Below the pieces are notes generated by a model. It did not search any database and was not told the origin of the DNA. It was given only the letters and a program-made list of their open reading frames with translations. The position numbers were made by a program, and so were the translations under genes. A stretch of DNA of 64,000 nucleotides from JAOTZA01 sp965224065 (GTDB lineage Bacteria > Acidobacteriota > Thermoanaerobaculia > Multivoradales > JAHEKO01), in the NCBI GenBank assembly GCA_965224065.1, contig CBDCYF010000005.1, positions 3,100,001 to 3,164,000 on the forward strand, written 5' to 3'. Position 1 is the stretch's first letter. Every line of letters starts with the position of its first letter. This document shows positions 52,675-61,299 of the stretch, one piece after another.

Positions 52675-53727
52675 ATGCCGGTGGCGGGTAGCGGTGACCG
52701 TCCGATGAACGCGGTCCGTGGGGTGAGGGCTCGCGCCTGCTGCCGTGTGGATCTGGCGGGGGGGACGCTCGACATTTGGCCGCTCGGCGTCCTGCACCCG
52801 GGCGCCACGACGGTCAACGTGGCGATCGATGTCGAGGCCGAGGTGCAGATCGTGGCGCGCAGCGAGGGCTACCGGCTCGATATCGCGGGCGGGGAGGACC
52901 AGGGCCGAGAGATTCTGGAGTTCCCGGGGCTGGCCGAGGTCGCGAGCGACGATCGCACGGCGCTGTTCGGGCTGGTTGCCGCCGAGCTCGGGCTGCCACC
53001 GGTGGAGATCCGAGTGGGAAGTGGCTCGCCGCGGGGCGGTGGGCTGGGGGGAAGCTCGGCACTGGCGATCGCTTTGATCGCGGCCGCCGAGAACTTTTTG
53101 GGGCGGGTTGAATCGACACCGGATGAAAGAAGCGCCCTGGCGCGCGATCTGGAGGCGCGGCTCATGCAGCTTCCCACCGGCAGGCAAGATCACTACCCGG
53201 CCCTTCTCGGCGGTGTGCTCGAGATCCGTTACTCCCCGGGAGGGGAGTCGGTCCGCCGCCTCGAGGTCGATCTGGGAGAGCTCGGCCGGTGCATGACGGT
53301 CGCCTACAGCGGGATGACCCACTTCTCGGCCGACAACAACTGGCGCGTCATCCGGCGAAGGCTCGACGGGGACCACATATCGGCGGATCTTTTTGCCGGC
53401 ATCGCCAAGACCGCGGCCGAGATGGTGCGACCCCTCGAGGCCGGGGACTATGCGGAAGTCGGCCGCTTGATGGGCGTGGAATGGGAGCATCGCCGCCAGC
53501 TCGACCCGGCGGTGACGACCGAGACGATCGAGGACTTGCTGCGGGTGGGAATGGCCGCAGGCGCATGGGGCGGAAAAGTGTGCGGCGCCGGTGGCGGCGG
53601 TTGTGTCGTACTGCTGTCGCCGGCCGACCGAACCGAAGCCGTTCGGCGGGCTCTCACGGCCGGGGGAGCGGAGGTCCTCGCCGCCGTCCCCAGCTCCCGG
53701 CCGGTGTCGGTGGAGGAGATAGGCTAG
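52675..53727 (+). CDS. GHMP-family sugar kinase
   Basis: A 350-residue kinase. RVDLAGGTLDIWPLG (~residues 23-37) is the N-terminal substrate motif, PRGGGLGGSSALAIALIAAA the ATP-binding motif 2, and KVCGAGGGGCVVLL motif 3. This is the galactokinase/HddA/L-fucokinase-like subgroup. The exact sugar is not assignable; heptose or galactose-type substrates are candidates. Two starts are possible (ATG 52675 or 52705); the domain fits either. It is 9 bases after the M23 gene and probably co-transcribed. Confidence 0.88.
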   Translation: MPVAGSGDRPMNAVRGVRARACCRVDLAGGTLDIWPLGVLHPGATTVNVAIDVEAEVQIVARSEGYRLDIAGGEDQGREILEFPGLAEVASDDRTALFGLVAAELGLPPVEIRVGSGSPRGGGLGGSSALAIALIAAAENFLGRVESTPDERSALARDLEARLMQLPTGRQDHYPALLGGVLEIRYSPGGESVRRLEVDLGELGRCMTVAYSGMTHFSADNNWRVIRRRLDGDHISADLFAGIAKTAAEMVRPLEAGDYAEVGRLMGVEWEHRRQLDPAVTTETIEDLLRVGMAAGAWGGKVCGAGGGGCVVLLSPADRTEAVRRALTAGGAEVLAAVPSSRPVSVEEIG

Positions 53728-53838
53728 CTCGTACGGTCTGGCCGACCTCGGGAGAGGACGCCACCGGACAGGTTGTCCTGGCTGGTGGAGGCTCCGCGCA
53801 TTTGCGCCTGTCGCCCGCGGCCATTTCGGGTGGTCCGG

Positions 53839-53863
53839 AACTTGCTGTAGCAACTTGCTGTAG
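53839..53863. repeat. Short tandem duplication upstream of the PEGA gene
   Basis: AACTTGCTGTAGC is followed directly by AACTTGCTGTAG, a near-perfect 13-base tandem repeat about 50 bases before the PEGA-protein ATG. Confidence 0.7.
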
Positions 53864-53911
53864 ACGGCCCTTGCAAAGGACCGGTGGCCGAACAAGCCGG
53901 GAGGAGACCTC

Positions 53912-54976
53912 ATGATTCAGACGATTCTCAGAAGCCGAACTTCGTGGAGGCATCCGCTCCTGGGAGCCGCCTGCCTGACGCTCTTGGCAGGTTTGTTCCC
54001 TGCCGGCGCCGAAGCCCAGAGCTCCGGCCGGTCGCGCGACGGGCGGGCGTCCATCACACGCAGCGGCGATGCCCGGGTATCCGGCGATCGCACGACCGTC
54101 CGGAGGGGCAACTCCGCCCACCGATCCCGTGGACACCGTGGCCACCGAGGGCGCCACGGACACCGCGGCTACCGCGGCAGGTCCCACTCTATTGGCCTCC
54201 ACCTCGGCTATGGCTACTTCGGCTACCCCTACTACTACGGCTACCCGTACTACCGCGGCTACTACCCGCACCACTACGGACCATATCGCTACGGTTACCC
54301 CTATGAGTACCGCGCGCGCCGTTCCTACGCTGCGCTGGGAGCCTTCGATCTCGACGTCAAGCCCAAAAAGACCGAGGTGTACCTGAACGGTCGGCTGATC
54401 GGAACGGCCGGAAAATTCGACGGTTACCCGGGGTACCTCTGGCTCCCCAAGGGAGAGCACCAACTGGTGTTCTACCGCCCCGGATTTCAAACCGAAGAGC
54501 GCCTTGTCGAGGCGTTACCGGACGTGCTGATCGATCTCGAGATCGACATGCAGCCCGGCGAGGCGACCCCGGTGGAAGAAGTTGCGATCGAGCCCGAGCA
54601 GACCGCTGGCGTCGAGCGTCGGGCGTACCGCGGTCCCCGTGGGGACCGACCGGACCGACCGGCGCCGCGGACCGAGGCCGAGGGCTCGTCAGACAGCCGG
54701 GCCCATGGCGAGACGGGTGAGACGGACATACTGGATGTCCGCGGAGAGCCCGGGCGAGTGGTTTTGCGCGTCGCGCCGGGTGACGCCTCGGTCTACCTCG
54801 ACGGGCGTTTTCTCGGCACCGCGGACGAGCTCGAGCGCCTCCACGCCGGCTTGCTGGTCGACGGCGGCGATCACCTCCTCGAGGTGGTCCGCCCCGGCTT
54901 TCGCTCCGAGTCGATCGAGTTCACGCTCGAGGCGGGGGAGGAGGAAATAGTAGCCGTCGATCTCACCGAAAGCTAG
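53912..54976 (+). CDS. Exported PEGA-domain protein with His/Arg/Gly and Tyr/Gly/Pro-rich linker
   Basis: A 354-residue protein with a signal peptide ending near AEAQ (~residue 36). Residues ~68-95 are HRGHRG-type repeats and ~96-135 are Tyr/Gly/Pro-rich (YGYPYY). Two PEGA domains follow: one about 140-215 (DLDVKPKKTEVYLNGRLIGT ... LPKGEHQLVFYRPGF) and one about 285-354 (RVAPGDASVYLDGRFLGTAD ... VDGGDHLLEVVRPGF). PEGA domains are small beta-sandwiches common in secreted proteins. GGAGG precedes the ATG. Function is unknown; a surface or periplasmic, possibly metal- or wall-binding, role is suggested by composition. Confidence 0.85.
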   Translation: MIQTILRSRTSWRHPLLGAACLTLLAGLFPAGAEAQSSGRSRDGRASITRSGDARVSGDRTTVRRGNSAHRSRGHRGHRGRHGHRGYRGRSHSIGLHLGYGYFGYPYYYGYPYYRGYYPHHYGPYRYGYPYEYRARRSYAALGAFDLDVKPKKTEVYLNGRLIGTAGKFDGYPGYLWLPKGEHQLVFYRPGFQTEERLVEALPDVLIDLEIDMQPGEATPVEEVAIEPEQTAGVERRAYRGPRGDRPDRPAPRTEAEGSSDSRAHGETGETDILDVRGEPGRVVLRVAPGDASVYLDGRFLGTADELERLHAGLLVDGGDHLLEVVRPGFRSESIEFTLEAGEEEIVAVDLTES

Positions 54977-55067
54977 CCGTATTGGCCGCGCTGGGGCCGT
55001 CTACGGCGTTGCCGCGCTTCGACGATGCACCACATCGCCTGCAGCGCGGCGCCTGGCATCCGACCCC

Positions 55068-55100
55068 ATCGTAATAAGGGGACTGTCCCCGTATTACGAT
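55068..55100. repeat. Palindromic extragenic element between convergent genes
   Basis: ATCGTAATA ... TATTACGAT encloses GGGGAC-TGTCCCC, a 33-base inverted repeat that can form a long hairpin. It lies between the convergent PEGA and MGMT genes and may serve as a bidirectional terminator or be a REP-type dispersed repeat. Confidence 0.7.
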
Positions 55101-55102
55101 CG

Positions 55103-55657
55103 TCAGCCGGTCCGGCCGCGCTGCTCCATCTTGAGGAGCCAGATTTTTTTCTTGACGCCGGCCACGTAGCTCCCCGGCCCCGATTTGGCCGTCACCACGC
55201 GATGGCAGGGGATGACCAGCGGCAGTGGATTGGTCTGCAGCACAGCCAACACCTGCCGGTAGGCGTCGCCACGCCCGGCAGCGGCGGCGAGTTGCTGGTA
55301 GCTGCGAGTCTGGCCGTAAGGGATCTCGGTGGTCTTCTCGAGCACCCCGCGGACAAACTCGTCGGACTCGTCTCCCAGGTCGTAGTCCAGGGCGAGCCGT
55401 CGTCTGGCGCCGGCGAGATATTCCGAAAACCGGCCCAGAATTTCGTCCATCACATCGGTACGCTCTCGGCGTTTGAGCTCTGCAAAGGGCGTGAACAGCT
55501 TGCGCTCGCGGCCCTTGGGAACGATGACCACGCGCCGGACCCGGTCGTCCAGAAGCTCGATCCCCAGCGCTCCCAGGGCGCTGGGAATCAAGACCCGGTC
55601 GGGCTCGATCGGGATGGGAGGCGCCGAAATTTCGGTGCCTATTACAGACTCGGTCAT
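55103..55657 (-). CDS. Methylated-DNA-[protein]-cysteine S-methyltransferase
   Basis: A 184-residue DNA-repair protein. Cys151 in VIPCHRVV is the alkyl acceptor. YGQTRSYQQLAAAAGRGDAYR is the DNA-binding helix-turn-helix with the Arg finger, and GPGSYVAGVKKKIWLL follows the active site. It transfers methyl groups from O6-methylguanine to itself and is used once. The start at 55657 is chosen because the frame upstream overlaps the DUF3891 gene. Family length is normal. It lies 5 bases after the DUF3891 stop, so the two may be co-transcribed. Confidence 0.93.
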   Translation of the reverse strand: MTESVIGTEISAPPIPIEPDRVLIPSALGALGIELLDDRVRRVVIVPKGRERKLFTPFAELKRRERTDVMDEILGRFSEYLAGARRRLALDYDLGDESDEFVRGVLEKTTEIPYGQTRSYQQLAAAAGRGDAYRQVLAVLQTNPLPLVIPCHRVVTAKSGPGSYVAGVKKKIWLLKMEQRGRTG

Positions 55658-55662
55658 CTCGC

Positions 55663-56415
55663 TCAGGGTATCAAAGTGTCCTCCGGCTCGGCGCGAGGGC
55701 CCGGAGATTCGATCGCCGCGGGGCGTACCCGGACCGCGGTGCGCTCCCACCGAGCGGTTGCTAGGGCCGTTCCGAGATCGGTCTCGCTTCCGTAGGCACG
55801 ATCCGCGATTTGTCGCGACGGGACCTGGAACGTCGTCGCTCCGGCGAGCGGAAACGGGGACAGCTCGAGCGTACGGCCGCGGACCGAGAAGCTGTACTCG
55901 CCGATCCGGCCGTGCTCTTCCTCACCCTGGCATACGGCGAGCGAGAGACGATCGCAGAGCGCCAGGAAGGCATAGTCGCCCTTGACCGTGTCTTCGTCGG
56001 CGCGGATCGTCGCGGCCAACTCGGCCCGCCGGTCCTCCAGCTCGGCCAGAAACCCGGTCCAGTCGTCACCGGTTCTCGAGCGATGAAGCGCCAGCGCGTG
56101 AAATATCACCAAAAGGGCCGCGTACTGGCTTTCCCAGGCAAGGCGCTCGATTCCACGGCGCCAGATCTCGAACCGGGGGAGCCGTGGCAGCCGGCGGTAG
56201 TCGGCCGGTCGAGAGTCTGCGGGGTCCAGGCGCGGCGCCGAGTCGGCTTCCCGCCACCCGTTGTCGTGCTCGCGCACCGCCAGCAGCAACTCGTCGCGGC
56301 GAGGGTGCTCCGGCATCCCGTCGCGGCGCCACAGCGCCAGCAGATCGCCGGCAAACCGGGCGTGATCGGGCTGTGTGAACAGGCGGAGCGCTTTTGCTTC
56401 GCGAGCGACGATCAC
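55663..56415 (-). CDS. DUF3891-family protein
   Basis: A 250-residue protein that begins (GTG) with the typical MIVAREAKALRLFTQPDHAR opening of DUF3891. LLLAVREHDNGWREAD and the YAALLVIFHALALHRSR helix contain histidines and acidic residues conserved in the family, possibly metal ligands of an HD-like fold. Biochemical function is unknown. The GTG at 56415 is chosen over a longer frame that would cross the divergent CsgG-like start. It is divergent from the CsgG-like gene across an 80-base region with a perfect palindrome. Confidence 0.82.
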   Translation of the reverse strand: MIVAREAKALRLFTQPDHARFAGDLLALWRRDGMPEHPRRDELLLAVREHDNGWREADSAPRLDPADSRPADYRRLPRLPRFEIWRRGIERLAWESQYAALLVIFHALALHRSRTGDDWTGFLAELEDRRAELAATIRADEDTVKGDYAFLALCDRLSLAVCQGEEEHGRIGEYSFSVRGRTLELSPFPLAGATTFQVPSRQIADRAYGSETDLGTALATARWERTAVRVRPAAIESPGPRAEPEDTLIP

Positions 56416-56422
56416 GGTCCCG

Positions 56423-56446
56423 CAGGGTATCGTTTTTGATACCCTG
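56423..56446. promoter_or_regulatory. Perfect palindrome in a divergent promoter region
   Basis: CAGGGTATC-GTTTTT-GATACCCTG forms a 9-bp inverted repeat between the divergent DUF3891 and CsgG-like genes. It may be an operator or an RNA hairpin. The same half-site CAGGGTATC occurs at 55664-55672, just before the MGMT start. Confidence 0.5.
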
Positions 56447-56495
56447 AAAACTCCGAAAGAGCCCGTAGGAGACCCAACAAGAGGGAGGTTATCGG

Positions 56496-57410
56496 ATGAA
56501 ACGTCGAATTCTGATCGCACTTTCCGTTGTACCGTTGCTGTGTGTCGCGCTCGCCGCGCAGCCGGCGGCGGCCGATGGGCTGCGTTACACGATCTCGGTT
56601 ACGCAATTCGAAAATCGCGCCGGGTGGAACGCTCAGTGGAGCCTCGGAGACGCCTGGGGCACGGTCCTGACCGACCTGCTCAACAAAAGCGGTCGCTTTA
56701 TCGTCCTGGGTGAGACCGATATGCGCGCCGAGGCGGGCGCCGAGCAGGATTTTGTGGCCAGCGGCCGCACCGCGCAGGGTGGAAAGATCGCGGTCACCGG
56801 CCAGATGACACCGGCGCAGATCCTGGTCAAAGGAGCGATTACTCACGCCCAGGCGACCACGTCCAAAGGTGGTGGCGGGATCCGCTACAAGGGGATCAAG
56901 CTCGGTGGCAACAAGGGCAAGGCCGAGATCAACGTCACGATCTACATGGTCGACACGACCACCGGGCAGGTTTTGGCCTCGGAGAGCGTTGTCGGCGAAT
57001 CCAAGCGCAAGGGCGCCAGAATCGGCTACTGGGATCCGAAATGGAGCGCGGCGGTGGGGGGCGAAAAGAACGACAACGTCGGCCAGGCGATCGCGGACGC
57101 GGCGCAAAAGGCGGTTGATTACATGATCGGCCAGCTACCCGGGATTCCGTGGACCGGCACCGTGGCCTTGGTCAAAAACGGCCAGATCTACATCAACCGC
57201 GGCACCCGTGAGGGCGTGAGCACTGGACAGTCCTTTGTCGTCGGCACCGTGGATGTCATTCATGACCCCGACACAGGCGAAGTGCTGGATGAATCGATGA
57301 ACGAGTTGGCGCGGTTGAGCTGTGGCACGGTCAAGGAGAAGCTGTCGATCTGCGACGTCTCCTCGGGTGGCAGTGTCGAGAGGGGGATGGCGGTCCACCT
57401 CCCGCAGTAG
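56496..57410 (+). CDS. CsgG/HfaB-family exported protein
   Basis: A 304-residue protein with a signal peptide (MKRRILIALSVVPLLCVALA...). YTISVTQFENRAGW, LTDLLNKSGRFIVLGE and the ANVTIYMVDTTTGQVLAS-like strand (EINVTIYMVDTTTGQVLAS) match the curli transporter CsgG superfamily. There is no lipobox cysteine at the cleavage site, unlike true CsgG. The C-terminal ~90 residues (TVALVKNGQIYINRGTREGV, FVVGTVDVIHDP) resemble an additional small beta domain. GGGAGG precedes the ATG. A true curli pore cannot be assumed; such proteins also form periplasmic assemblies. It is convergent with the pseudokinase-TonB gene. Confidence 0.82.
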   Translation: MKRRILIALSVVPLLCVALAAQPAAADGLRYTISVTQFENRAGWNAQWSLGDAWGTVLTDLLNKSGRFIVLGETDMRAEAGAEQDFVASGRTAQGGKIAVTGQMTPAQILVKGAITHAQATTSKGGGGIRYKGIKLGGNKGKAEINVTIYMVDTTTGQVLASESVVGESKRKGARIGYWDPKWSAAVGGEKNDNVGQAIADAAQKAVDYMIGQLPGIPWTGTVALVKNGQIYINRGTREGVSTGQSFVVGTVDVIHDPDTGEVLDESMNELARLSCGTVKEKLSICDVSSGGSVERGMAVHLPQ

Positions 57411-57426
57411 TCCACCGTGGCAGCCC

Positions 57427-59610
57427 CTAGGGCTTGAATTCGATGCTCAGGACGGCCCAGTCCGAGACCGGTGCCCCGTCTCGCGTCGCCGGCGTCCAAC
57501 GGCTCGCCATGGCCGTCCGCACCGCGGCTTTCTCGAAGCCCAGACCGGCCGGAGGCGACAGGAGCTCGGTCTCCACCGGCCGTCCGGTCTCGTCCACCAG
57601 AACTCGGAGGCGCACGGTTGCCGCGCGCCCCAGGCGCTGGGCGACGCGCGGATACCGAGGTGGCGGTTGGTCGACCAACCGAGGCGGCGTAGCGGCGGCG
57701 ACCACTCGGTCCTCGTCCTCTGCTGGATTGGCCAAGGAAGAGGTGGAGCCTACCGTGGGCTCTGCCAAAGGCTCGCGGCGGTTCGCTTCGACCGGCTCCG
57801 GCGTCTCGGGCATCTCGGGCATACCGGACATCTCGAGCGTCGCAGACGTCGGAGACATCGGAGACATCGGAGATCGACCGCCGGGCTCGGGTGGGGCCCC
57901 GCCGGATTCGGCCGATACAGTTGATAGCTCGACTCCTGGCGGATCGGCCGTGGCGACCGGGAGCTCACCGGCCTCCTCGTCTCGGGCGGGCTCGGAGTCG
58001 GCGATTTCGAGGCTGTCGCCGTGCGTTTCGACGCCGGTATCAAAACCGGGCTCGGTCGCGTCGGCTTGCGGCAACGGTGGGTTTTCGAGATCTTCGGTCG
58101 AGGCGTCGACCTCCGTGGGCGGCTCGATGGCCGATGGCTGGGTTTCGGGCGGCGTGCCGGCTGAAATCGTCGCGGGGCCGCCGGAAGACGAGGCTACGGG
58201 GACGGCCTCGGTAGTCGAAGCCACTGGAATCGACGGCTGCGACGGCCGGGCCTCGCGCCGGCTCGCCACGACGAGCCGCTCGCGCAGCTCGGCCAGACGT
58301 GGACCGTACTCGGCCTTGAGGTCGTCCTCGAGAGCGGCCGCCCGCGAGACAATCAAGGCCCGGGCTTGTTCGGACGTCTCCGCGGCGCGCGGCTCCGAGG
58401 CCGAACCCCGGGCGCCACTCGAGAGAAAGGCCACGGTGGCGATTGCCGCGATCATCAGGGAGGCTGCCAGCCCGACCAGAAAATGAACCGAGCCCTGTCG
58501 GTCCTCCGGGGTGGCCGGAGCCGGGGTACTCGACGATTCGGCCGGTGGCTCTTCGGACAACGCGTCCTCGGACAAAGAGATTTCGGCCGGCTCCTCGGTC
58601 GCCGGCTCCGATTCCGTGTCGTCCAGGACCTCCTCACCAACGTTTTCATCGTCCTCGACGCCGGTGGCGACCGTCCACCGACCGGCCCGCTCGTCCTGGG
58701 CCTCGCACCCCTCCTCTTCGAGCTCGCGGCGGAAAAGAGCGTGAAGAAAGAACGACAGTTGGAACTCGCTGGCTCGGCCCATCCCGTCGGCGATGACCTT
58801 CCGCAGTGTGTGGCGCCACCGAAGGACATCCGGTGCCCGCCGGTCCCGACGCGCCAGGCCTTGCTTGAGAAGCTCCTGCAGAGGGGCTGGAAGCGGTGCG
58901 GTGTCGCCGGCCAGGCTCGCCTGGTCCACTTGCGCGGCGTAGGAGCCGGTCGGCGACGGTGGCAATCCGGTGAGGGTCTCGAACAAGATGGCGGCCATCG
59001 AGAACACGTCGTCGGAGCTCGTCGTCGGCTCGCCGCCTCGGAGCTCGGGAGAGCAATAGCTCGAGTCGCTGTCCAGAACGCGAAGTCCTGGAGCGGTTTC
59101 GAACCCCAGGGTCTTGACCTCACCTCGCTGCGATAGGTGGATGAGCGCCGGGGTCAGGGCTCCGTGAAGCAGGATCGAGCCGTCAAAGCGTTTCTTTTGC
59201 GCCTCGACCAGAGCGGTCGCGGCTTGATCGACGATGGCGAGCGTCTGATCGAGCGACAGCGGCATCCGGAGCTCGCGTGAGCGAGCGAGGACGTCGTCGA
59301 GGGACCGTCCGACCAGATAGTCGTAGGCGGCAAAGGGGGTTCCCTCAAAGATGCCGAGCTCGACCCCACGGGCGAAGGGCGGATCGGTCAGAAGATCCTG
59401 CACACCGCCGCGGTCGCGAACCTGGCTCCAGAATCGATCGCGCGCCGAGGGTTGACGGTCGAAGACGTAGAGAAGCACCACGCGGTCCACCGCTCGCGCC
59501 TGGATCCTGCCGGCGCGATAGGTCGAAGCGACCGGTGTCTGCTTCAGCAGCTTGAAGAGATGGTAGTCGGAGAATCTGCGTTCAGAGGTCATCGGCCTCG
59601 GCGCAGACAT
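57427..59610 (-). CDS. Pseudokinase-TonB fusion: degenerate Ser/Thr kinase domain, one TM helix, TonB C-terminal domain
   Basis: A 727-residue protein. Residues ~14-290 follow a Ser/Thr-kinase fold (YHLFKLLKQTPVASTYRAG; DYLVGRSLDDVL; YCSPELRGGEPTTSSDDVFS; AILFETLTGLPP). The VAIK lysine is replaced (VVLLYVF), HRDxKxxN is HGALTPA, and DFG is GFE, so it should be catalytically dead. An acidic linker leads to one transmembrane helix (~375-397), then ~240 residues of Pro/Ser/Glu-rich sequence with short repeats. Residues ~646-727 are a TonB C-terminal domain (PPPRYPRVAQRLGRAATVRLRVLVDETGRPV). A cytoplasmic kinase-like head joined to a periplasmic TonB tail is unusual. Start could also be the ATG 6 codons downstream. 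Confidence 0.85.
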   Translation of the reverse strand: MSAPRPMTSERRFSDYHLFKLLKQTPVASTYRAGRIQARAVDRVVLLYVFDRQPSARDRFWSQVRDRGGVQDLLTDPPFARGVELGIFEGTPFAAYDYLVGRSLDDVLARSRELRMPLSLDQTLAIVDQAATALVEAQKKRFDGSILLHGALTPALIHLSQRGEVKTLGFETAPGLRVLDSDSSYCSPELRGGEPTTSSDDVFSMAAILFETLTGLPPSPTGSYAAQVDQASLAGDTAPLPAPLQELLKQGLARRDRRAPDVLRWRHTLRKVIADGMGRASEFQLSFFLHALFRRELEEEGCEAQDERAGRWTVATGVEDDENVGEEVLDDTESEPATEEPAEISLSEDALSEEPPAESSSTPAPATPEDRQGSVHFLVGLAASLMIAAIATVAFLSSGARGSASEPRAAETSEQARALIVSRAAALEDDLKAEYGPRLAELRERLVVASRREARPSQPSIPVASTTEAVPVASSSGGPATISAGTPPETQPSAIEPPTEVDASTEDLENPPLPQADATEPGFDTGVETHGDSLEIADSEPARDEEAGELPVATADPPGVELSTVSAESGGAPPEPGGRSPMSPMSPTSATLEMSGMPEMPETPEPVEANRREPLAEPTVGSTSSLANPAEDEDRVVAAATPPRLVDQPPPRYPRVAQRLGRAATVRLRVLVDETGRPVETELLSPPAGLGFEKAAVRTAMASRWTPATRDGAPVSDWAVLSIEFKP

Positions 59611-59691
59611 CGTTGGCCGCTTCAGCCGATGTCTGGTCCCTCGCCGTCTAGTTGACCCCGCGCGCAGAGCGTCCGGCTATGGAGCCCGTCA

Positions 59692-60768
59692 CTATTTACC
59701 TTCTCGCTTCCGGCCTTTCTCCTCCGCCCATTTCTCGCGCCAGTACCGACGCTGCCAGCGGTCGACGGCGCGATTGTGCTCGGCCAGGGTGCGGGAGAAG
59801 ACATGGGTGCCGTCGTTACGGCTGACAAAGTAGAGATAGGGGACCTCGGCGGGCCGGGCGGCGGCCCGCAGGCTGGCCAGCCCCGGCGAGCAGATCGGCC
59901 CGGGGGGCAGCCCGGCATGGACATAGGTGTTGTAGGGGTGGTCGATCTGTAGGTCCGAGCGCCGGATGTTGCCGTCCCAAGTGCCGAGCCGTTTGAGCGC
60001 GAAGATCACGGTGGGGTCGGCGTAGAGCGCAATGCCGCGTTCCAATCGGTTGGCGTAGACGCCCGCGACCACCGGCCGCTCGTCTTCGACCAGCGTTTCT
60101 TTTTCGACGATCGAGGCCAGCGACACCAGCGCGCGAGGATTCTCGTCGCGGCGCTCCGGAGGCAGCAGGGGTCGCACGCCCTCGTCAAAGCGGCGTCGGA
60201 AGGTTTCGACCAGGGTCGCCACGATCTCGGCTTCGGGGGTGCCACGCGCAAAGGAATAGGTGTCGGGGAAGAGGTAGCCTTCGAGGTCGGTGGCTTCCGG
60301 GTCCAAGTCGCGGATCAGGGCGGGCGAGCGCATCGCCGTCAGAAACGCGTCGAGCGAGCCAAAGCCATCGGCGGCCAGGCTCTCGGCGCTCTCCTCGAGA
60401 GTCAGTCCTTCGAGCAGCGTCGTCTCGTGCAGCACCACGTCGCCGCGGGAGAGTTTGGCGAGAACCTCTCTCGCGCTGAGTTCGCCGGAGAACTCGTACT
60501 CACCGGCGTGAAGCGCGGGTGCGTCGAGGACAAAGCTGAAATAGAAGCGGGTGAGAGTGGGGTGTCGCAGCACGCCCTCCGCCGCCAACCGATCGAAAAT
60601 CGCCCGCGCGCTCTGCCCGCTTTCGACCACGATCGTCTTCTGGGGCCCGCGATACCCCTTGTACGGTTGCTCGAGCTGCGACCGTCCCCAGACAAAGGCG
60701 GCCAGCGCGCAGATCGCCATAGCGACCAGCAGCAGGCCCGTGCAGCCCAGCAGCCGCCGCGCGCTCAC
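59692..60768 (-). CDS. mltG: Endolytic murein transglycosylase
   Basis: A 358-residue membrane-anchored enzyme (helix at ~8-28). The LysM-like part is followed by the YceG/MltG domain: DLEGYLFPDTYSF, catalytic Glu222 in LASIVEKET, DPTVIFALKRLGTWDGNI, DHPYNTYVHAGLPPGPICSPG and DGTHVFSRTLAEHNRAV. It cuts nascent glycan strands and sets their length. The start overlaps the ruvX stop by four bases (ATGA), a gene order common in bacteria. Confidence 0.96.
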   Translation of the reverse strand: MSARRLLGCTGLLLVAMAICALAAFVWGRSQLEQPYKGYRGPQKTIVVESGQSARAIFDRLAAEGVLRHPTLTRFYFSFVLDAPALHAGEYEFSGELSAREVLAKLSRGDVVLHETTLLEGLTLEESAESLAADGFGSLDAFLTAMRSPALIRDLDPEATDLEGYLFPDTYSFARGTPEAEIVATLVETFRRRFDEGVRPLLPPERRDENPRALVSLASIVEKETLVEDERPVVAGVYANRLERGIALYADPTVIFALKRLGTWDGNIRRSDLQIDHPYNTYVHAGLPPGPICSPGLASLRAAARPAEVPYLYFVSRNDGTHVFSRTLAEHNRAVDRWQRRYWREKWAEEKGRKREGK

Positions 60769-61181
60769 GGCTCGAGTCCGCTGTCGAGGGCTTCTTGGAG
60801 GATGATCTGCGCGGCGAGCGCGTCGACTTTCCCGGGATGCCGCCGCGGGTCGATCCCCGCTTGCCGCAAACGCCGCTCGGCCTCGCGGCTGGTGAGCGAT
60901 TCGTTGATCAGCACCGGTTTGAGCCCGGTGGCCTTCTCGAGCTTCTCCGCAAAGGCCCGCACCGCCTCGGCCGCTGTGCCCCGGGTCCCGTCCAGGTTGA
61001 CCGGGTCGCCCAGCACCAGCTTGCCGATGCTCTCTTCGGTCACGATCTCCCGGAGTCGGCGGATGAGGGAACGGTCGTTTTTGCGCTCCAGAGTGGCCAG
61101 GGGCACGGCGATCTTGGCATCCGGATCGGATACCGCGAGACCGACATTACGGGTGCCGAAATCTACCGCCAGGACCTTCAT
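60765..61181 (-). CDS. ruvX: Holliday-junction resolvase-like protein RuvX (YqgF)
   Basis: A 138-residue RNase H-fold protein. VLAVDFGTRNVGLAVSDP holds the first catalytic Asp, LVLGDPVNLDGTRG the second strand, LINESLTSREAERRL the conserved Glu, and KVDALAAQIILQEAL the final Asp helix. It is implicated in 16S rRNA 5'-end processing and Holliday-junction resolution. ATG at 61181 is preferred; the frame extends upstream past the divergent thiolase start. It is coupled to mltG. Confidence 0.95.
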   Translation of the reverse strand: MKVLAVDFGTRNVGLAVSDPDAKIAVPLATLERKNDRSLIRRLREIVTEESIGKLVLGDPVNLDGTRGTAAEAVRAFAEKLEKATGLKPVLINESLTSREAERRLRQAGIDPRRHPGKVDALAAQIILQEALDSGLEP

Positions 61182-61299
61182 CTCGGGGAATACTCTGGCG
61201 TTGGCCCGCCCCGGTGTCAACCGTCGCCGCCACGCTCTGACGGCGTTGGGATGCGATAGCATCGCCCGGCTGCGGCGATGGGCGCCGCGGGCCGCTCGC

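Noticed and set aside
60427..61299. N-terminal extension of the thiolase frame
   Set aside because: The extension is antisense to mltG and ruvX; the thiolase domain starts right at the ATG at 61300.
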